Source of the DNA: Vibrio genomosp. F10 str. ZF-129
Lineage (GTDB): Bacteria > Pseudomonadota > Gammaproteobacteria > Enterobacterales > Vibrionaceae
Assembly: GCF_000287055.2 (NCBI RefSeq)
Contig: NZ_AJYQ02000080.1
Span: 1-38,189 of the forward strand
Direction of reading: 5' to 3'
DNA length: 38,189 bases
The translations under genes were made by a program, and so were the position numbers. This document shows positions 24,629 through 33,487 of the stretch, one piece after another. Position 1 is the first letter of the stretch; each line of letters begins with the position of its first letter. Under the pieces are notes generated by a model, which did not search any database, was not told the DNA's origin, and was given only the letters and a program-made list of their open reading frames with translations.

Positions 24629-26893
24629 TTATCCATCTTTTAATAGTTTTTTGATGCTGTCCTCATTCTTATAAGAAGAATGGACTTTTATTAGCCCTTG
24701 GTTGATTGAATGTTTGCATGCTTTTCTTATGTTTCCAGTTGCAAGGCTAGCGGCTGGGGCATTTTCTATGGCTTTTAAATAGACCCATTGGCTTGAGTGT
24801 TCTTTCATGCTCAATGTTCGAGCGACACTGGTCGACATCAATAAAATATCAATCAGTTCTTTGTCGCTGATTGCTGTGTATGCTCGGGGTAAAAATGGGT
24901 AGTCAGCAATTCCGATTCTGACCACTCTCATCAGCGGGAGATCGGATTTGAATTCTTGAATCCAGCCTTGTATTTTATGAAATAGCTGTTCGGGATCGCT
25001 ATTGTCGTCATTTTGGGGTTCGATATATAAAAGGTTGGCGTCTGAAAAATGGTAAATCCGAGCGGGCTCAGAAATCTTACTTTTGAGGAATTCCCCAAAT
25101 GATTCTTCCAGTTTTAACCCATCCTCATAGCCGTGCTGTAAGTACATATTTCTTAAGAAAGGAATATCAATCAATATGAACTTTAATCGGTCGTGCAGCG
25201 GTTCATGGATGAGCTCTCCCGCAGGCCATTGTTCAAACTGATGCCGATTTTTTACGGATGTGGGTAACTTCGCACTTAACATGCGTAAATTCGGCAAGGT
25301 GGAGCGTGAGTGCGTGCAAAGCGCATCATTGAGATTAGCGTTATCTAAATTTAGCCTTTGGATTATGTAACCTCTGCGGAGCAATACAATGAAGATCAAA
25401 ACGCCAATACTGAAAAGAGCCCACGAAATACGACGCAACTGAAGGTATTTCTCGTGAGTTTCTTGCAGTTCTTCTTTTTGGCCTGTTAAGTGTAAGGTTT
25501 GTTCAACAAATTCTTTTTGCTGACGAAAGGCTTCTTCATTAATCAGATTTAAAGACTGTTGCTGAATCCGACTGAGGTCATTAAACTTTTCTAAATTATC
25601 TAACGCACCCTCAAGTTTTCCTTTTTTCTCTAAGCCGAGGTAAAGAAGTTTATGGGCGTGCATTTGAATAGTAATGTCTTTTAGCGATATACCAAGCTCA
25701 AGAGCTTCATTGGCATAAGCATAAACTAAGTCAGGTTCTTGTTTGTGATGAGCAAGCCCCGCATTGAGCAGCAGCGCTTCCGCTTTTAAATGAGGAAACT
25801 GCGCATATTCCAGTAACTTTTCAGCTCGATTCAAATACTGTTCAGTTAATGAAAAGTTATAAAGTTGAAGGTAAGTAGCCGCCAACGATAAGCGTATATC
25901 GATGACATCTTCAATGTTATTTATTTTCCTCTCGTGATCGATAACGTTGAAATAGTGAACTAACGCTAAATTGTATTTTGACTGTTGATAGTAAATATCG
26001 CCCATCTGCTTTAAAACTTCCGCCAGTACAACGGAGCTTTGGTAGTTGTCATAAAAGTCGGCGGCTTGAGATAAATGCTTTAAGGCCGTATCAAATACTT
26101 TTCGTTCATAAAAAAGCTGCGCGAGTAACCGATTGACCGCCGCAAGTTGGCCACTTGAATTGTCTTCAATCGCTTGCCAATAGCTAATGAGCAATTGGGA
26201 TAAGGCACGATTGTAGAGCTTATTATTCAAATAGTGATGGCCGACCGCAATGTGATAATCGATGTAGGTGGCTTTGGATTTGAGTGAATCGATATACGGT
26301 TTTACTTTATTAAAATACTGGTTCGCTAAATCGACATTACCATCGTACGATGCAATTTCAGCTTTGAGCATAAAAATACGGTAATAAATCACGCGAGCAA
26401 ACTGATCCGCTTGTTTAATTGTGCTGTATTTAAGCTGAATCTCTTCAATTGACTGGATTGCTTGTTCAGAATTGCGCGTTTGCAGCCAAAGAAAGCGAGT
26501 GTGGAGTGTTTTAACGCTTAGGTTTTGGTAATGAAGTCGATGCTGGTTGGTCAGCTGTTCCGCTTCTTCTAAGCGCTTATTCGCAACGGATGTATTGCCC
26601 AGATTATATTCCGCTTGAGCGAGAATTGTCAGGGCATTAACTGTACTGGTTGGGGTACGGATCGTGTTGTCACTTTCATCTCGATTCATCGCCGATGGAT
26701 TGTCATTTTGATCCGTAATGAGCTTGCGTTGATTCAAATAATTTGAAGTAAGTACTTTAGACTGCGCTGGCACAATACCCAGTAAACTATTCGCCTCATT
26801 AAGTGTTGGAGAAGAATAAATCGTGGCGTGGGTAAGTGTAGAAAACAAGCAAAGAGTGATACAAAATAATTGCATCCAGCGCATTGGTAGCAT
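24629..26893 (-). CDS. TPR-repeat membrane protein with degenerate GGDEF-like C-terminal domain
   Basis: 754 residues. A signal-like N-terminus (LFCITLCLFSTLTHA, ending near residue 23) is followed by about ten TPR-type helical pairs (about 85-450, e.g. VLAEVLKQMGDIYYQQSKYN), a coiled coil (455-488) and one membrane helix, ISWALFSIGVLIFIVLL (489-505). The cytoplasmic part (515-710) has the outline of a GGDEF domain: TLPNLRMLS, FILIDIPFLRNMYLQHG and a final segment beginning VVRIGIADYP. The active-site loop reads FSDAN (616-620) in place of GGDEF, so it should be catalytically dead. A periplasmic TPR sensor passing a signal inward is inferred. It lies 12 bases after queF and 117 before the cyclase gene. 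Confidence 0.8.
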   Translation of the reverse strand: MLPMRWMQLFCITLCLFSTLTHATIYSSPTLNEANSLLGIVPAQSKVLTSNYLNQRKLITDQNDNPSAMNRDESDNTIRTPTSTVNALTILAQAEYNLGNTSVANKRLEEAEQLTNQHRLHYQNLSVKTLHTRFLWLQTRNSEQAIQSIEEIQLKYSTIKQADQFARVIYYRIFMLKAEIASYDGNVDLANQYFNKVKPYIDSLKSKATYIDYHIAVGHHYLNNKLYNRALSQLLISYWQAIEDNSSGQLAAVNRLLAQLFYERKVFDTALKHLSQAADFYDNYQSSVVLAEVLKQMGDIYYQQSKYNLALVHYFNVIDHERKINNIEDVIDIRLSLAATYLQLYNFSLTEQYLNRAEKLLEYAQFPHLKAEALLLNAGLAHHKQEPDLVYAYANEALELGISLKDITIQMHAHKLLYLGLEKKGKLEGALDNLEKFNDLSRIQQQSLNLINEEAFRQQKEFVEQTLHLTGQKEELQETHEKYLQLRRISWALFSIGVLIFIVLLRRGYIIQRLNLDNANLNDALCTHSRSTLPNLRMLSAKLPTSVKNRHQFEQWPAGELIHEPLHDRLKFILIDIPFLRNMYLQHGYEDGLKLEESFGEFLKSKISEPARIYHFSDANLLYIEPQNDDNSDPEQLFHKIQGWIQEFKSDLPLMRVVRIGIADYPFLPRAYTAISDKELIDILLMSTSVARTLSMKEHSSQWVYLKAIENAPAASLATGNIRKACKHSINQGLIKVHSSYKNEDSIKKLLKDG

Positions 26894-26905
26894 TCGGGTT
26901 ATTCC

Positions 26906-27751
26906 TTATTGGCGAGCCATGCGCTGATTATGAGCGGGCTTCGAGCTTTCTGATGAACGGTACGGGTTGATGTCTAAGCCACCACGACGAGTATAACGAG
27001 CGTATACCGTTAAACGCGTAGGCTGACAATATTTCATGATGTCAGTAAATATACGTTCAACACACTGCTCGTGGAACTCGTTATGTTCACGAAAAGAGAC
27101 AATATAGCGTAACAGAGCTTCGCGGTTTATTTTTTGACCTTGATATTGAATTTCTACACTGCCCCAGTCGGGTTGGTTGGTAATTAAGCAGTTAGACTTC
27201 AATAAGTGGCTGTGTAGTGTTTCTTCAATGATCTCATCACTGGTTGCGCCATCAAGTAATGTGGCATCAAAGTCGTAACTTTCAATCTTAATATCTTGTG
27301 CATCGATACATTCACCCGACATAGTGACGATAGGTTGCTGTGTATAATTGGTAACAGGGTAGATGTTTAAAGCAACGGTTTCCCCAGCACAAGCAGATAA
27401 GTCGTCTTGAAGTTGTTTCGACACTTGGTCCCAACTTTCAAAAGTGGTTTGGTTGTAACTATTTAGATAGAGCTTAAAGGACTTGGATTCAATCAGGTTT
27501 GTGCTGGTGGCTGGAATCGCCACTTCCCCGATAGCCACTTGAGGTAATCCATTCTCATTTAGCCAAGATAGCTCATACATGGTCCAGATATCGCAGCCTT
27601 GGAACGGAAGGCTAGCACCTAGATGCAAATCATCTCTATTTAAACTGCGAGGTACGGGCTGCAGCAAGCTGGCATCATAGTGATTGGTGTATTGCGTTTT
27701 TTGGCCAAGGGTAAGACCCGCGAGCTCTTTTGCATTGGAATATTTGCTCAT
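26906..27751 (-). CDS. queF: 7-cyano-7-deazaguanine reductase (type II QueF)
   Basis: Reduces preQ0 to preQ1 with NADPH in queuosine biosynthesis. The 281 residues are the long two-domain type II form. The NADPH-binding QueF motif [11 protein letters not shown] is at 88-98, the catalytic Cys is C188 in [14 protein letters not shown] and the general acid is D195. The [10 protein letters not shown] and [14 protein letters not shown] segments are also conserved. It is divergent from syd, as in E. coli. It is followed at 12 bases by the TPR gene, so the two probably share an mRNA even though no functional link is obvious. Confidence 0.97.
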   Translation of the reverse strand: MSKYSNAKELAGLTLGQKTQYTNHYDASLLQPVPRSLNRDDLHLGASLPFQGCDIWTMYELSWLNENGLPQVAIGEVAIPATSTNLIESKSFKLYLNSYNQTTFESWDQVSKQLQDDLSACAGETVALNIYPVTNYTQQPIVTMSGECIDAQDIKIESYDFDATLLDGATSDEIIEETLHSHLLKSNCLITNQPDWGSVEIQYQGQKINREALLRYIVSFREHNEFHEQCVERIFTDIMKYCQPTRLTVYARYTRRGGLDINPYRSSESSKPAHNQRMARQ

Positions 27752-27862
27752 ACTTTGTCTTAAATTAGATTAGAATGGCGAGAATTTTACGCAATCCCCA
27801 GTGAACTGTCATTAATGATATGACCTAAAGCTGGCTTCCTGACCCATATTTTGGAGACCTCA

Positions 27863-28408
27863 ATGACTTCTGATGCTTCTCAGGCACTTTTTTCTTTTAG
27901 CCAAAGGTATTTAGACGCATATCAATTAGCTCATCATTCACTTCCCAATAACGAAGAGCTTGCTCAGCTGGTTTCTCCTTGCGTTGAAAAGAAGTGGCAA
28001 GACAGTGTGCTATGGAAAGCTTATCCACGCGAGAAAAGTGCTGACTTTACCAATGTGGAAAATGGCATTGAGTTGATCATTCATGATGATATTAAAGCCT
28101 TTTATGGTAGTCAGTACAGTGCTGACATGAACGCAAAGTGGAAAGGTAACGAACTGGCATTACTGCAGGTTTGGAATGATGAGGACTTTGTTTTGCTGCA
28201 AGAAAACATCTTGGGGCATTTGGTCACGCAAAGGCGTTTAAAGCTCAAACCCACGGTGTTTATTGCCGCGACTGACGCAGAGCTTGATGTGATTTCGATA
28301 TGCAATTTGTCGGGAAATGTCATTTTGGAAAGGTTGGGCACCGATAAGCGCGATGTCCTAGCGCAAAATATTGTTGAGTTTCTGACTCACTTAGATCCTG
28401 CGGTATAA
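27863..28408 (+). CDS. syd: SecY-interacting protein Syd
   Basis: A cytoplasmic protein that binds the SecYEG translocon and is thought to check its quality. 181 residues, the usual length, with [14 protein letters not shown] at the start, [32 protein letters not shown] in the middle and [13 protein letters not shown] at the end. ATG at 27863 with GGAG six bases upstream is preferred to TTG at 27851. It is divergent from queF across about 110 bases, which hold both promoters. A DUF2310 gene follows after 19 bases. Confidence 0.95.
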   Translation: MTSDASQALFSFSQRYLDAYQLAHHSLPNNEELAQLVSPCVEKKWQDSVLWKAYPREKSADFTNVENGIELIIHDDIKAFYGSQYSADMNAKWKGNELALLQVWNDEDFVLLQENILGHLVTQRRLKLKPTVFIAATDAELDVISICNLSGNVILERLGTDKRDVLAQNIVEFLTHLDPAV

Positions 28409-28427
28409 TCGGGTTTGGGAATAAATA

Positions 28428-29207
28428 ATGTATGTAGTTGAATTGCAATTTGAGTGCTTTGATAACACGACGGTGAGCGCCGTTGATAAAGCGATCAATG
28501 GTCTGATGGATGCGCTGAGATACAACGGACAAGTGCTGGGGCGTGAGTTTCCGATCGTAATGGGAGAGGGCGAGTTTCTGGTTCGTGTTGTGTGTCCTGA
28601 ACAAGACAGTTTGCACCCTAAATATCATTCTGATTTTGTTAAAGTGTGTTTTAACCGCTTAACGGAAGCCAGCCTACTTGCGCCCAAAATGCGTTTACTT
28701 GGAAGAGATCTTAACTCGGAAGAAGCCGCTGAAGAAGAAACGCCGAGCTGGCAAATCCTTTACACCACCTTTGTTCATACATGCTCACCATTAAGAAGTG
28801 GTGAAAGCTTGTTGCCTATCCCGTTGTATCGAAACCCTGCGACGTTCAATGGCGATCATAAAGCCTTGGTTAAGTGGCAAACAGAATGGCAAGCGTGTGA
28901 TGAAATTCAAATGGCAGGAGCTTGCCGAGCCGAGCACGCGACGCAGTTTGAAATCTGCAGCGCTGATAGTGTGTTGTTTCGCCGAGGCTGGGATTTAAGA
29001 GGCCGTATTGAATTTTTGACTAAGGTTCCGACTTATTATTATCAGTACCGAGTGGGTGGCAAAAGCCTAGCGGATGAAAAACAGCGTAAGTGTCCGAAGT
29101 GTGGTGGGGATTGGTTACAGGATGAAGCATTGCACGATATCTTCCACTTTAAGTGCGATGACTGTCGTATTGTGTCCAATATTTCCTGGGATCAAATTAA
29201 AGTCTAG
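28428..29207 (+). CDS. DUF2310 zinc-ribbon-containing protein
   Basis: 259 residues. The N-terminal two thirds (YVVELQFECFDNTTVSAVDKAI onward) match the DUF2310 family. The C-terminus carries a four-cysteine zinc ribbon, CPKCGGDW near 224 and CDDCRIV near 243. The family is thought to bind nucleic acid, but no role is established. It follows syd closely and probably shares its promoter. Convergent with metQ. Confidence 0.88.
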   Translation: MYVVELQFECFDNTTVSAVDKAINGLMDALRYNGQVLGREFPIVMGEGEFLVRVVCPEQDSLHPKYHSDFVKVCFNRLTEASLLAPKMRLLGRDLNSEEAAEEETPSWQILYTTFVHTCSPLRSGESLLPIPLYRNPATFNGDHKALVKWQTEWQACDEIQMAGACRAEHATQFEICSADSVLFRRGWDLRGRIEFLTKVPTYYYQYRVGGKSLADEKQRKCPKCGGDWLQDEALHDIFHFKCDDCRIVSNISWDQIKV

Positions 29208-29335
29208 CCGCTGATGACTTCATTTCTGTACTTTCAATCCTGAACACTTGGTGCGGAACACGGGATAAAGGTGCTTATAGATAAGCAATGTTTAGTTAAG
29301 TAATGTGTAGTTAACTAATATTTTCAGACAAGCAT

Positions 29336-29416
29336 AAAAAAGCCGATATATACTCTATTTTAATTGAAAGTGAGCTCATTGAGCATGATTTCATTGAGTA
29401 AGATATCGGCTTTTTA
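29336..29416. terminator. Long bidirectional hairpin between the DUF2310 gene and metQ
   Basis: AAAAAGCCGATAT (29337-29349) and ATATCGGCTTTTT (29403-29415) are perfect 13-bp arms enclosing 53 bases. Inside, TACTC (29351-29355) pairs with GAGTA (29396-29400), and GCTCATTGAGC makes a small inner hairpin. Either strand ends in a T run, so it can terminate both convergent genes. Confidence 0.8.
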
Positions 29417-29477
29417 AATGGTTTGGCGTTAACGTTCGGTTATTTTAATCACGGAACGTCAATGATCTTTGGGCTGA

Positions 29478-30287
29478 TTACCAGCCTTTAACTACGCCGC
29501 CTTGGAAGATTTCAGACGCTGCGCTGTATACTTCTTCTGTTTGGTATGCTTTTACGAAGTTCTGAACGTTCTCTGCATTCAGGTTGTCTTCACGAGCAAC
29601 AACAAGGTTTACGTATGGAGATTCTTTGTCTTCAACGAAAATACCATCGTTTTGTGGAGTTAAGTTGATCGAGCTTGCGTACGTTGTGTTGATGATAGAA
29701 AGCGCTACATCATCCAGTGAACGAGGAAGTTGTGCTGCATCTAGTTCAACAATAGTGATGTTTTTAGGGTTAGTGACGATATCGCGAACCGTTGCTAGCA
29801 GGCCAGCACCTTCACGAAGTGTAATAAGACCTTGTTGCTCAAGAAGAAGCAGTGAACGACCTAGGTTCGTTGGATCGTTTGGAACCGCAATACGTGCACC
29901 ATCTTCGATTTGTTCAACAGAATCCACTTCTTTTGAGTAACCTGCAATTGGGTAAACAAAGGTGTTACCAGCAATCACAATTTTGTAGCCTCGGTCAGCA
30001 ACTTGCTGATCTAGATATGGTTTGTGTTGGAACGCGTTAACGTCGATAGAACCATCGTCAAGTGCCGCGTTTGGCGTCACGTAATCGGTGAACGTCACTA
30101 GCTCAACATCAAGGCCGTATTGCTCTTTTGCGATTTTAGCCGCTACTTCTGCTACTTGAGCTTCTGCGCCAGCCATTACACCCACTTTGATTTTGCTGCT
30201 GTCTTCTGCTTTATCACCACAACCTGAAAGAACAAGCGCAGACGCTATTGCTGCAATGGAAAGTAGACCTTTAACGTTAAATTTCAT
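29478..30287 (-). CDS. metQ: Methionine ABC transporter substrate-binding lipoprotein
   Basis: Binds L- and D-methionine in the periplasm for MetNI. 269 residues with a lipoprotein signal peptide: KFNVKGLLSIAAIASALVLSGC, lipidated Cys at 23. The NlpA/MetQ fold follows: KIKVGVMAGAEAQVAEVAAKIAKE (split by the numbering only), FTDYVTPNAALDDGSIDVNAFQHKPYLD is the ligand-lobe signature, and IAVPNDPTNLGRSLLLL is also typical. ATG follows AAGGAAATAATC. Last gene of metN-metI-metQ, separated from metI by 101 bases, which may allow extra MetQ synthesis. Confidence 0.97.
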   Translation of the reverse strand: MKFNVKGLLSIAAIASALVLSGCGDKAEDSSKIKVGVMAGAEAQVAEVAAKIAKEQYGLDVELVTFTDYVTPNAALDDGSIDVNAFQHKPYLDQQVADRGYKIVIAGNTFVYPIAGYSKEVDSVEQIEDGARIAVPNDPTNLGRSLLLLEQQGLITLREGAGLLATVRDIVTNPKNITIVELDAAQLPRSLDDVALSIINTTYASSINLTPQNDGIFVEDKESPYVNLVVAREDNLNAENVQNFVKAYQTEEVYSAASEIFQGGVVKGW

Positions 30288-30388
30288 GATTATTTCCTTA
30301 TCAAAAAATGAATAGCTTCTAATTAACTACTGCTTCTAATTAATTAATTGTGTAATCCGCTTCTAAAAACAAAAAGCGTGTTGATTTT

Positions 30389-31081
30389 TTATCTGTGATC
30401 GACTCGGCGAACAATGGTGTCGCCAATAGATTGAATGATTTGTACTAGCACGATGAGCATCACAACGGTCACCGCCATAATCACCACATCGTAGCGGTGG
30501 AAACCATATCGAATAGCAACATCACCTAAGCCTCCGCCACCCACTGTCCCTGCCATAGCGGAATAGCTCACGAGTGTGACGAGCGTAATCGTGACAGAGT
30601 TAATGATGGTCGGTAATGCTTCTGGTAATAGTACTTTGGTAATAATTTGAGTCGGTGTCGCGCCCATTGATTGAGCCGCTTCGACAAGCCCCGTTGGTAC
30701 TTCTAGAAGTGCGCTTTCAATAAGACGAGCAACAAAAGGAATCGCGCCAATAGTCAGTGGCACAATCGCAGCCGTGGTGCCGATAAAGGTGCCCACTAGC
30801 AGCTTTGTTACCGGGATGATGGCAACCATAAGAACCAAGAACGGAACAGAACGCCCCATATTAACGATGGCACCGAGTACGGCATTAAATTGAGTGTTTT
30901 CTAACAAACCGCCTTTTTTGGTGGTATGTAAAATAACACCGAGCGGAATACCAATAGCAAAACCGACAATCCCTGCCACACCGACCATGTAAAGAGTTTC
31001 CCATGTCGCACCTAGCAACAAGTTTCCGTTTAGGTTTAGCCAGTCACCTACGGTACTTAAAGAAAGTGTATTAAAGGACAT
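30389..31081 (-). CDS. metI: Methionine ABC transporter permease
   Basis: 230 residues with five to six membrane helices and the ABC-permease coupling motif [47 protein letters not shown] is typical of MetI. I placed the start at ATG 31081, with AGAGG nine bases upstream, rather than an in-frame TTG two codons earlier. The start lies inside the metN end (11-base overlap), so it is translationally coupled to metN. Confidence 0.96.
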   Translation of the reverse strand: MSFNTLSLSTVGDWLNLNGNLLLGATWETLYMVGVAGIVGFAIGIPLGVILHTTKKGGLLENTQFNAVLGAIVNMGRSVPFLVLMVAIIPVTKLLVGTFIGTTAAIVPLTIGAIPFVARLIESALLEVPTGLVEAAQSMGATPTQIITKVLLPEALPTIINSVTITLVTLVSYSAMAGTVGGGGLGDVAIRYGFHRYDVVIMAVTVVMLIVLVQIIQSIGDTIVRRVDHR

Positions 31082-32105
31082 AACCAAGTACCTCTACTTT
31101 TACTTTGTTCTCACTTAAAAACGCAATAGCCGCATTATCATCTTCTTCGCTACCAAACAGTTCGGCAACCATCATGCCGAATTTAACACCGCCCGCGTAA
31201 TCGAGATCGGAACTTAAAATGCTCACATCAATATTGAATTGTCTCGTTATCTGCGACATCAGCGGTGCATCAACGGTCTCACCAGTGAACTCTAAACGCA
31301 CCAGTGGGTAGCTGCCTTCTACACGCGTTTTTTGTAGGCGAACTTGATAATCTTCAGGGATCGTAAGATCGAGTGTCGAGCGAATAAATTCGTGCGCCAA
31401 CTCTGTTTTAGGATGAGCAAAGATTTCGCCAACTGTCCCTTTCTCAACCAGTTCACCGTCACCAATGATCGCCACCTGATGACAAATGCTTTTCACTACA
31501 TCCATTTCATGGGTGATGAGTAAGATCGTGATATTCAGCTTGCGGTTGATTTCACGAAGTAACTCTAAAATCGATTGTGTTGTCGCAGGGTCCAGTGCAC
31601 TTGTTGCTTCATCGCAGAGAAGCACTTTCGGGTCAGACGCCAGTGCTCTGGCGATAGCAACCCGCTGCTTTTGTCCGCCACTTAAGTTGGCCGGGTAGGT
31701 GTCTCGTTTGTCTGCCAAGCCAACCAGTTTCAGCAACTCTGAAATCTTACTCTCAATATGCTGTTTGCTTTGCCCTGCAAGTTCGAGCGGTAAAGCGATG
31801 TTGTCAAATACCGTACGAGATGAGAGCAAGTTGAAGTGTTGGAAAATCATGCCGATGTTACGGCGAGCTTCACACAGCTGTGATTTGCTTAATAAAGTAA
31901 GGTCAACACCATCAACAATGATTGAACCGGTAGTGGGTGCTTCCAGCATATTGACGCAGCGGATTAGGGTACTTTTCCCCGCACCTGACGATCCAATAAC
32001 ACCAAAGATGGTGCCTTGCTCAATATGAAGGTCGATATCTTTCAGGGCAACGATCTCTTTAGTGCCTTGATAAAAAACCTTATTTACTTGATTTATCTCA
32101 ATCAT
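31071..32105 (-). CDS. metN: Methionine ABC transporter ATP-binding protein
   Basis: Powers methionine import through MetI. 344 residues: Walker [12 protein letters not shown]-loop [15 protein letters not shown], signature [15 protein letters not shown], Walker [13 protein letters not shown] and switch LLITHEMD. The C-terminal NIL domain (about 260-340) includes [19 protein letters not shown]; in E. coli it binds methionine and inhibits transport. First gene of the operon, about 90 bases downstream of MetJ boxes. Confidence 0.97.
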   Translation of the reverse strand: MIEINQVNKVFYQGTKEIVALKDIDLHIEQGTIFGVIGSSGAGKSTLIRCVNMLEAPTTGSIIVDGVDLTLLSKSQLCEARRNIGMIFQHFNLLSSRTVFDNIALPLELAGQSKQHIESKISELLKLVGLADKRDTYPANLSGGQKQRVAIARALASDPKVLLCDEATSALDPATTQSILELLREINRKLNITILLITHEMDVVKSICHQVAIIGDGELVEKGTVGEIFAHPKTELAHEFIRSTLDLTIPEDYQVRLQKTRVEGSYPLVRLEFTGETVDAPLMSQITRQFNIDVSILSSDLDYAGGVKFGMMVAELFGSEEDDNAAIAFLSENKVKVEVLGYVL

Positions 32106-32195
32106 TTTTTTTCCTGTGCAGGGACAACAGAATAATATTTTGAACTGTATCTCATTTAGTAGAGGATGCTATGGTTTTCCCTGAATCAAGTCAAT

Positions 32196-32227
32196 AGATA
32201 TTTTTACGTCTAGACGTCTAAACGTTC
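32196..32227. promoter_or_regulatory. Tandem MetJ boxes upstream of metNIQ
   Basis: Four adjacent 8-mers: AGATATTT, TTACGTCT, AGACGTCT (perfect consensus, 32212-32219) and AAACGTTC, matching the metbox AGACGTCT at 5, 6, 8 and 5 positions. MetJ binds two or more such boxes with SAM as corepressor. Confidence 0.88.
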
Positions 32228-32319
32228 GTTTGTGCTAGTCCCAAAAGTAATTAGATAGTGATGAAAGAAATAAAGCGTGCGATAATTCCACAATATATTG
32301 ACTAAATTGAGTATAAGTT

Positions 32320-32871
32320 TTGGCTAAACCCGCAGTGTTTTTGGATCGAGATGGCGTGATCAATGTGGATCATGGTTACGTAAATGACGAGCACGATTTT
32401 GAGTTTATTGACGGTGTTTTTGACGCGACGAAGCAGCTTCAGCAAATGGGGTATATGCTTGTACTTGTAACGAATCAATCCGGTATTGCGCGTGGCATGT
32501 TTGATGAGGAGCGTTTTCTTTCCCTAACTCAGTGGATGGATTGGAACTTTGTCGATCATGGCGTTGAATTTGATGGTTTTTATTACTGCCCACATCATGC
32601 TGAGTATGGCATTGGTGAATATAAACAAGATTGTGAGTGCCGCAAGCCTAAGCCTGGAATGTTTATCTCTGCACGTAACGATCTGGATATTGATATGGCA
32701 AATTCAGTCATGGTTGGCGATAAAGCCGAAGACATGATGGCCGCGGAAGCGGCGGGGATAGAAACGAAGATTCTGGTGCGCACGGGTAAGCCCGTTACAC
32801 AACAAGGCGAAACGTTAGCGACGACCGTACTTAACAGCATTAAAGATGTCCCCGCTTACTTAGCTAATTAG
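32320..32871 (+). CDS. gmhB: D-glycero-beta-D-manno-heptose 1,7-bisphosphate 7-phosphatase
   Basis: Removes the 7-phosphate in ADP-heptose synthesis for the LPS inner core. 183 residues of the HAD family: nucleophile motif FLDRDGVIN (D9, D11), motif [13 protein letters not shown], the zinc-binding loop CPHH...CECRKPKPG (from residue 90; C105 and C107) and motif [14 protein letters not shown]. The only start agreeing with the family's MAKPAVF opening is TTG at 32320, with a weak GAG about eight bases ahead, so translation may be modest. It is divergent from metN; a shared effect of MetJ on it is conceivable but unshown. Confidence 0.95.
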   Translation: MAKPAVFLDRDGVINVDHGYVNDEHDFEFIDGVFDATKQLQQMGYMLVLVTNQSGIARGMFDEERFLSLTQWMDWNFVDHGVEFDGFYYCPHHAEYGIGEYKQDCECRKPKPGMFISARNDLDIDMANSVMVGDKAEDMMAAEAAGIETKILVRTGKPVTQQGETLATTVLNSIKDVPAYLAN

Positions 32872-32878
32872 TACTTAC

Positions 32879-32942
32879 TTATTTAGCTATTTAGGTTAGG
32901 CATTTGGTTATTTAGCTGTGTAATACGGTGTTGATTGCCTAA
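32879..32942. repeat. Direct and inverted repeats after gmhB
   Basis: TTATTTAGCT occurs at 32879-32888 and 32908-32917, and TTAGGCA (32896-32902) is complementary to TGCCTAA (32936-32942). There is no T run directly after, so this is not a clear terminator. Confidence 0.4.
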
Positions 32943-32972
32943 TGAGTACTTTTATTGAATTTAGGGGGGACT

Positions 32973-33326
32973 ATGTACAAACCGTGTATTTTGGTGTTTT
33001 TTATTGGATTGGGCCTAATTGGCTGCACTCAAACGCAGTTAAATGAGAGTCAGATTGGTGGGCATCCTTATCAATCTTACATTCAATACCGTTGTGAATC
33101 GGGTGAAAGCTTTGATGTTGCCTATATACCAGACAGTGAGTTCGCAGTGCTGCGAGCGGCCGATGTACAATACGATTTGGTGAGATCCCGATCTGGTTCG
33201 GGGGCTATGTATATCCTCAAAGACGCGATGGCTGGGGCAGAAAACCCCATTACACTTCGCACAAAAGGTAAAGAAGCCCTTTTAGAGCTTGACCACCATG
33301 TTTACAAAAACTGTAAAACACAATAG
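32973..33326 (+). CDS. Putative MliC/PliC-type lysozyme-inhibitor lipoprotein
   Basis: About 117 residues from ATG 32973, preceded by GGGGGA. A lipoprotein signal ends at LIGC (Cys 18). The mature part carries the features of the MliC domain: an early Cys (YRCESGESFDVAY) and a last Cys (YKNCKTQ) able to form the disulfide, the SGSGAMY motif and the TKGKEALLEL motif. The SG..Y and TKG loops insert into the lysozyme active site in known C-type inhibitors. It is likely to be anchored in the outer membrane and to protect peptidoglycan. The assignment rests on these short motifs. It stands alone between gmhB and treR. Confidence 0.7.
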   Translation: MYKPCILVFFIGLGLIGCTQTQLNESQIGGHPYQSYIQYRCESGESFDVAYIPDSEFAVLRAADVQYDLVRSRSGSGAMYILKDAMAGAENPITLRTKGKEALLELDHHVYKNCKTQ

Positions 33327-33487
33327 GTTAGTCTACAACCAGTGAGTACAGCAGCAATGAATCCAGAACAGTCTGTATGCGTAAGCTTCATTGAGTTTCG
33401 CTTTTTGAACAGGCAGTTTACCCAGTGACATGCGAGATCCAGTGGCCATGTCGAACTTTTTCCTTTCGATGATACTTTCCAATAACT

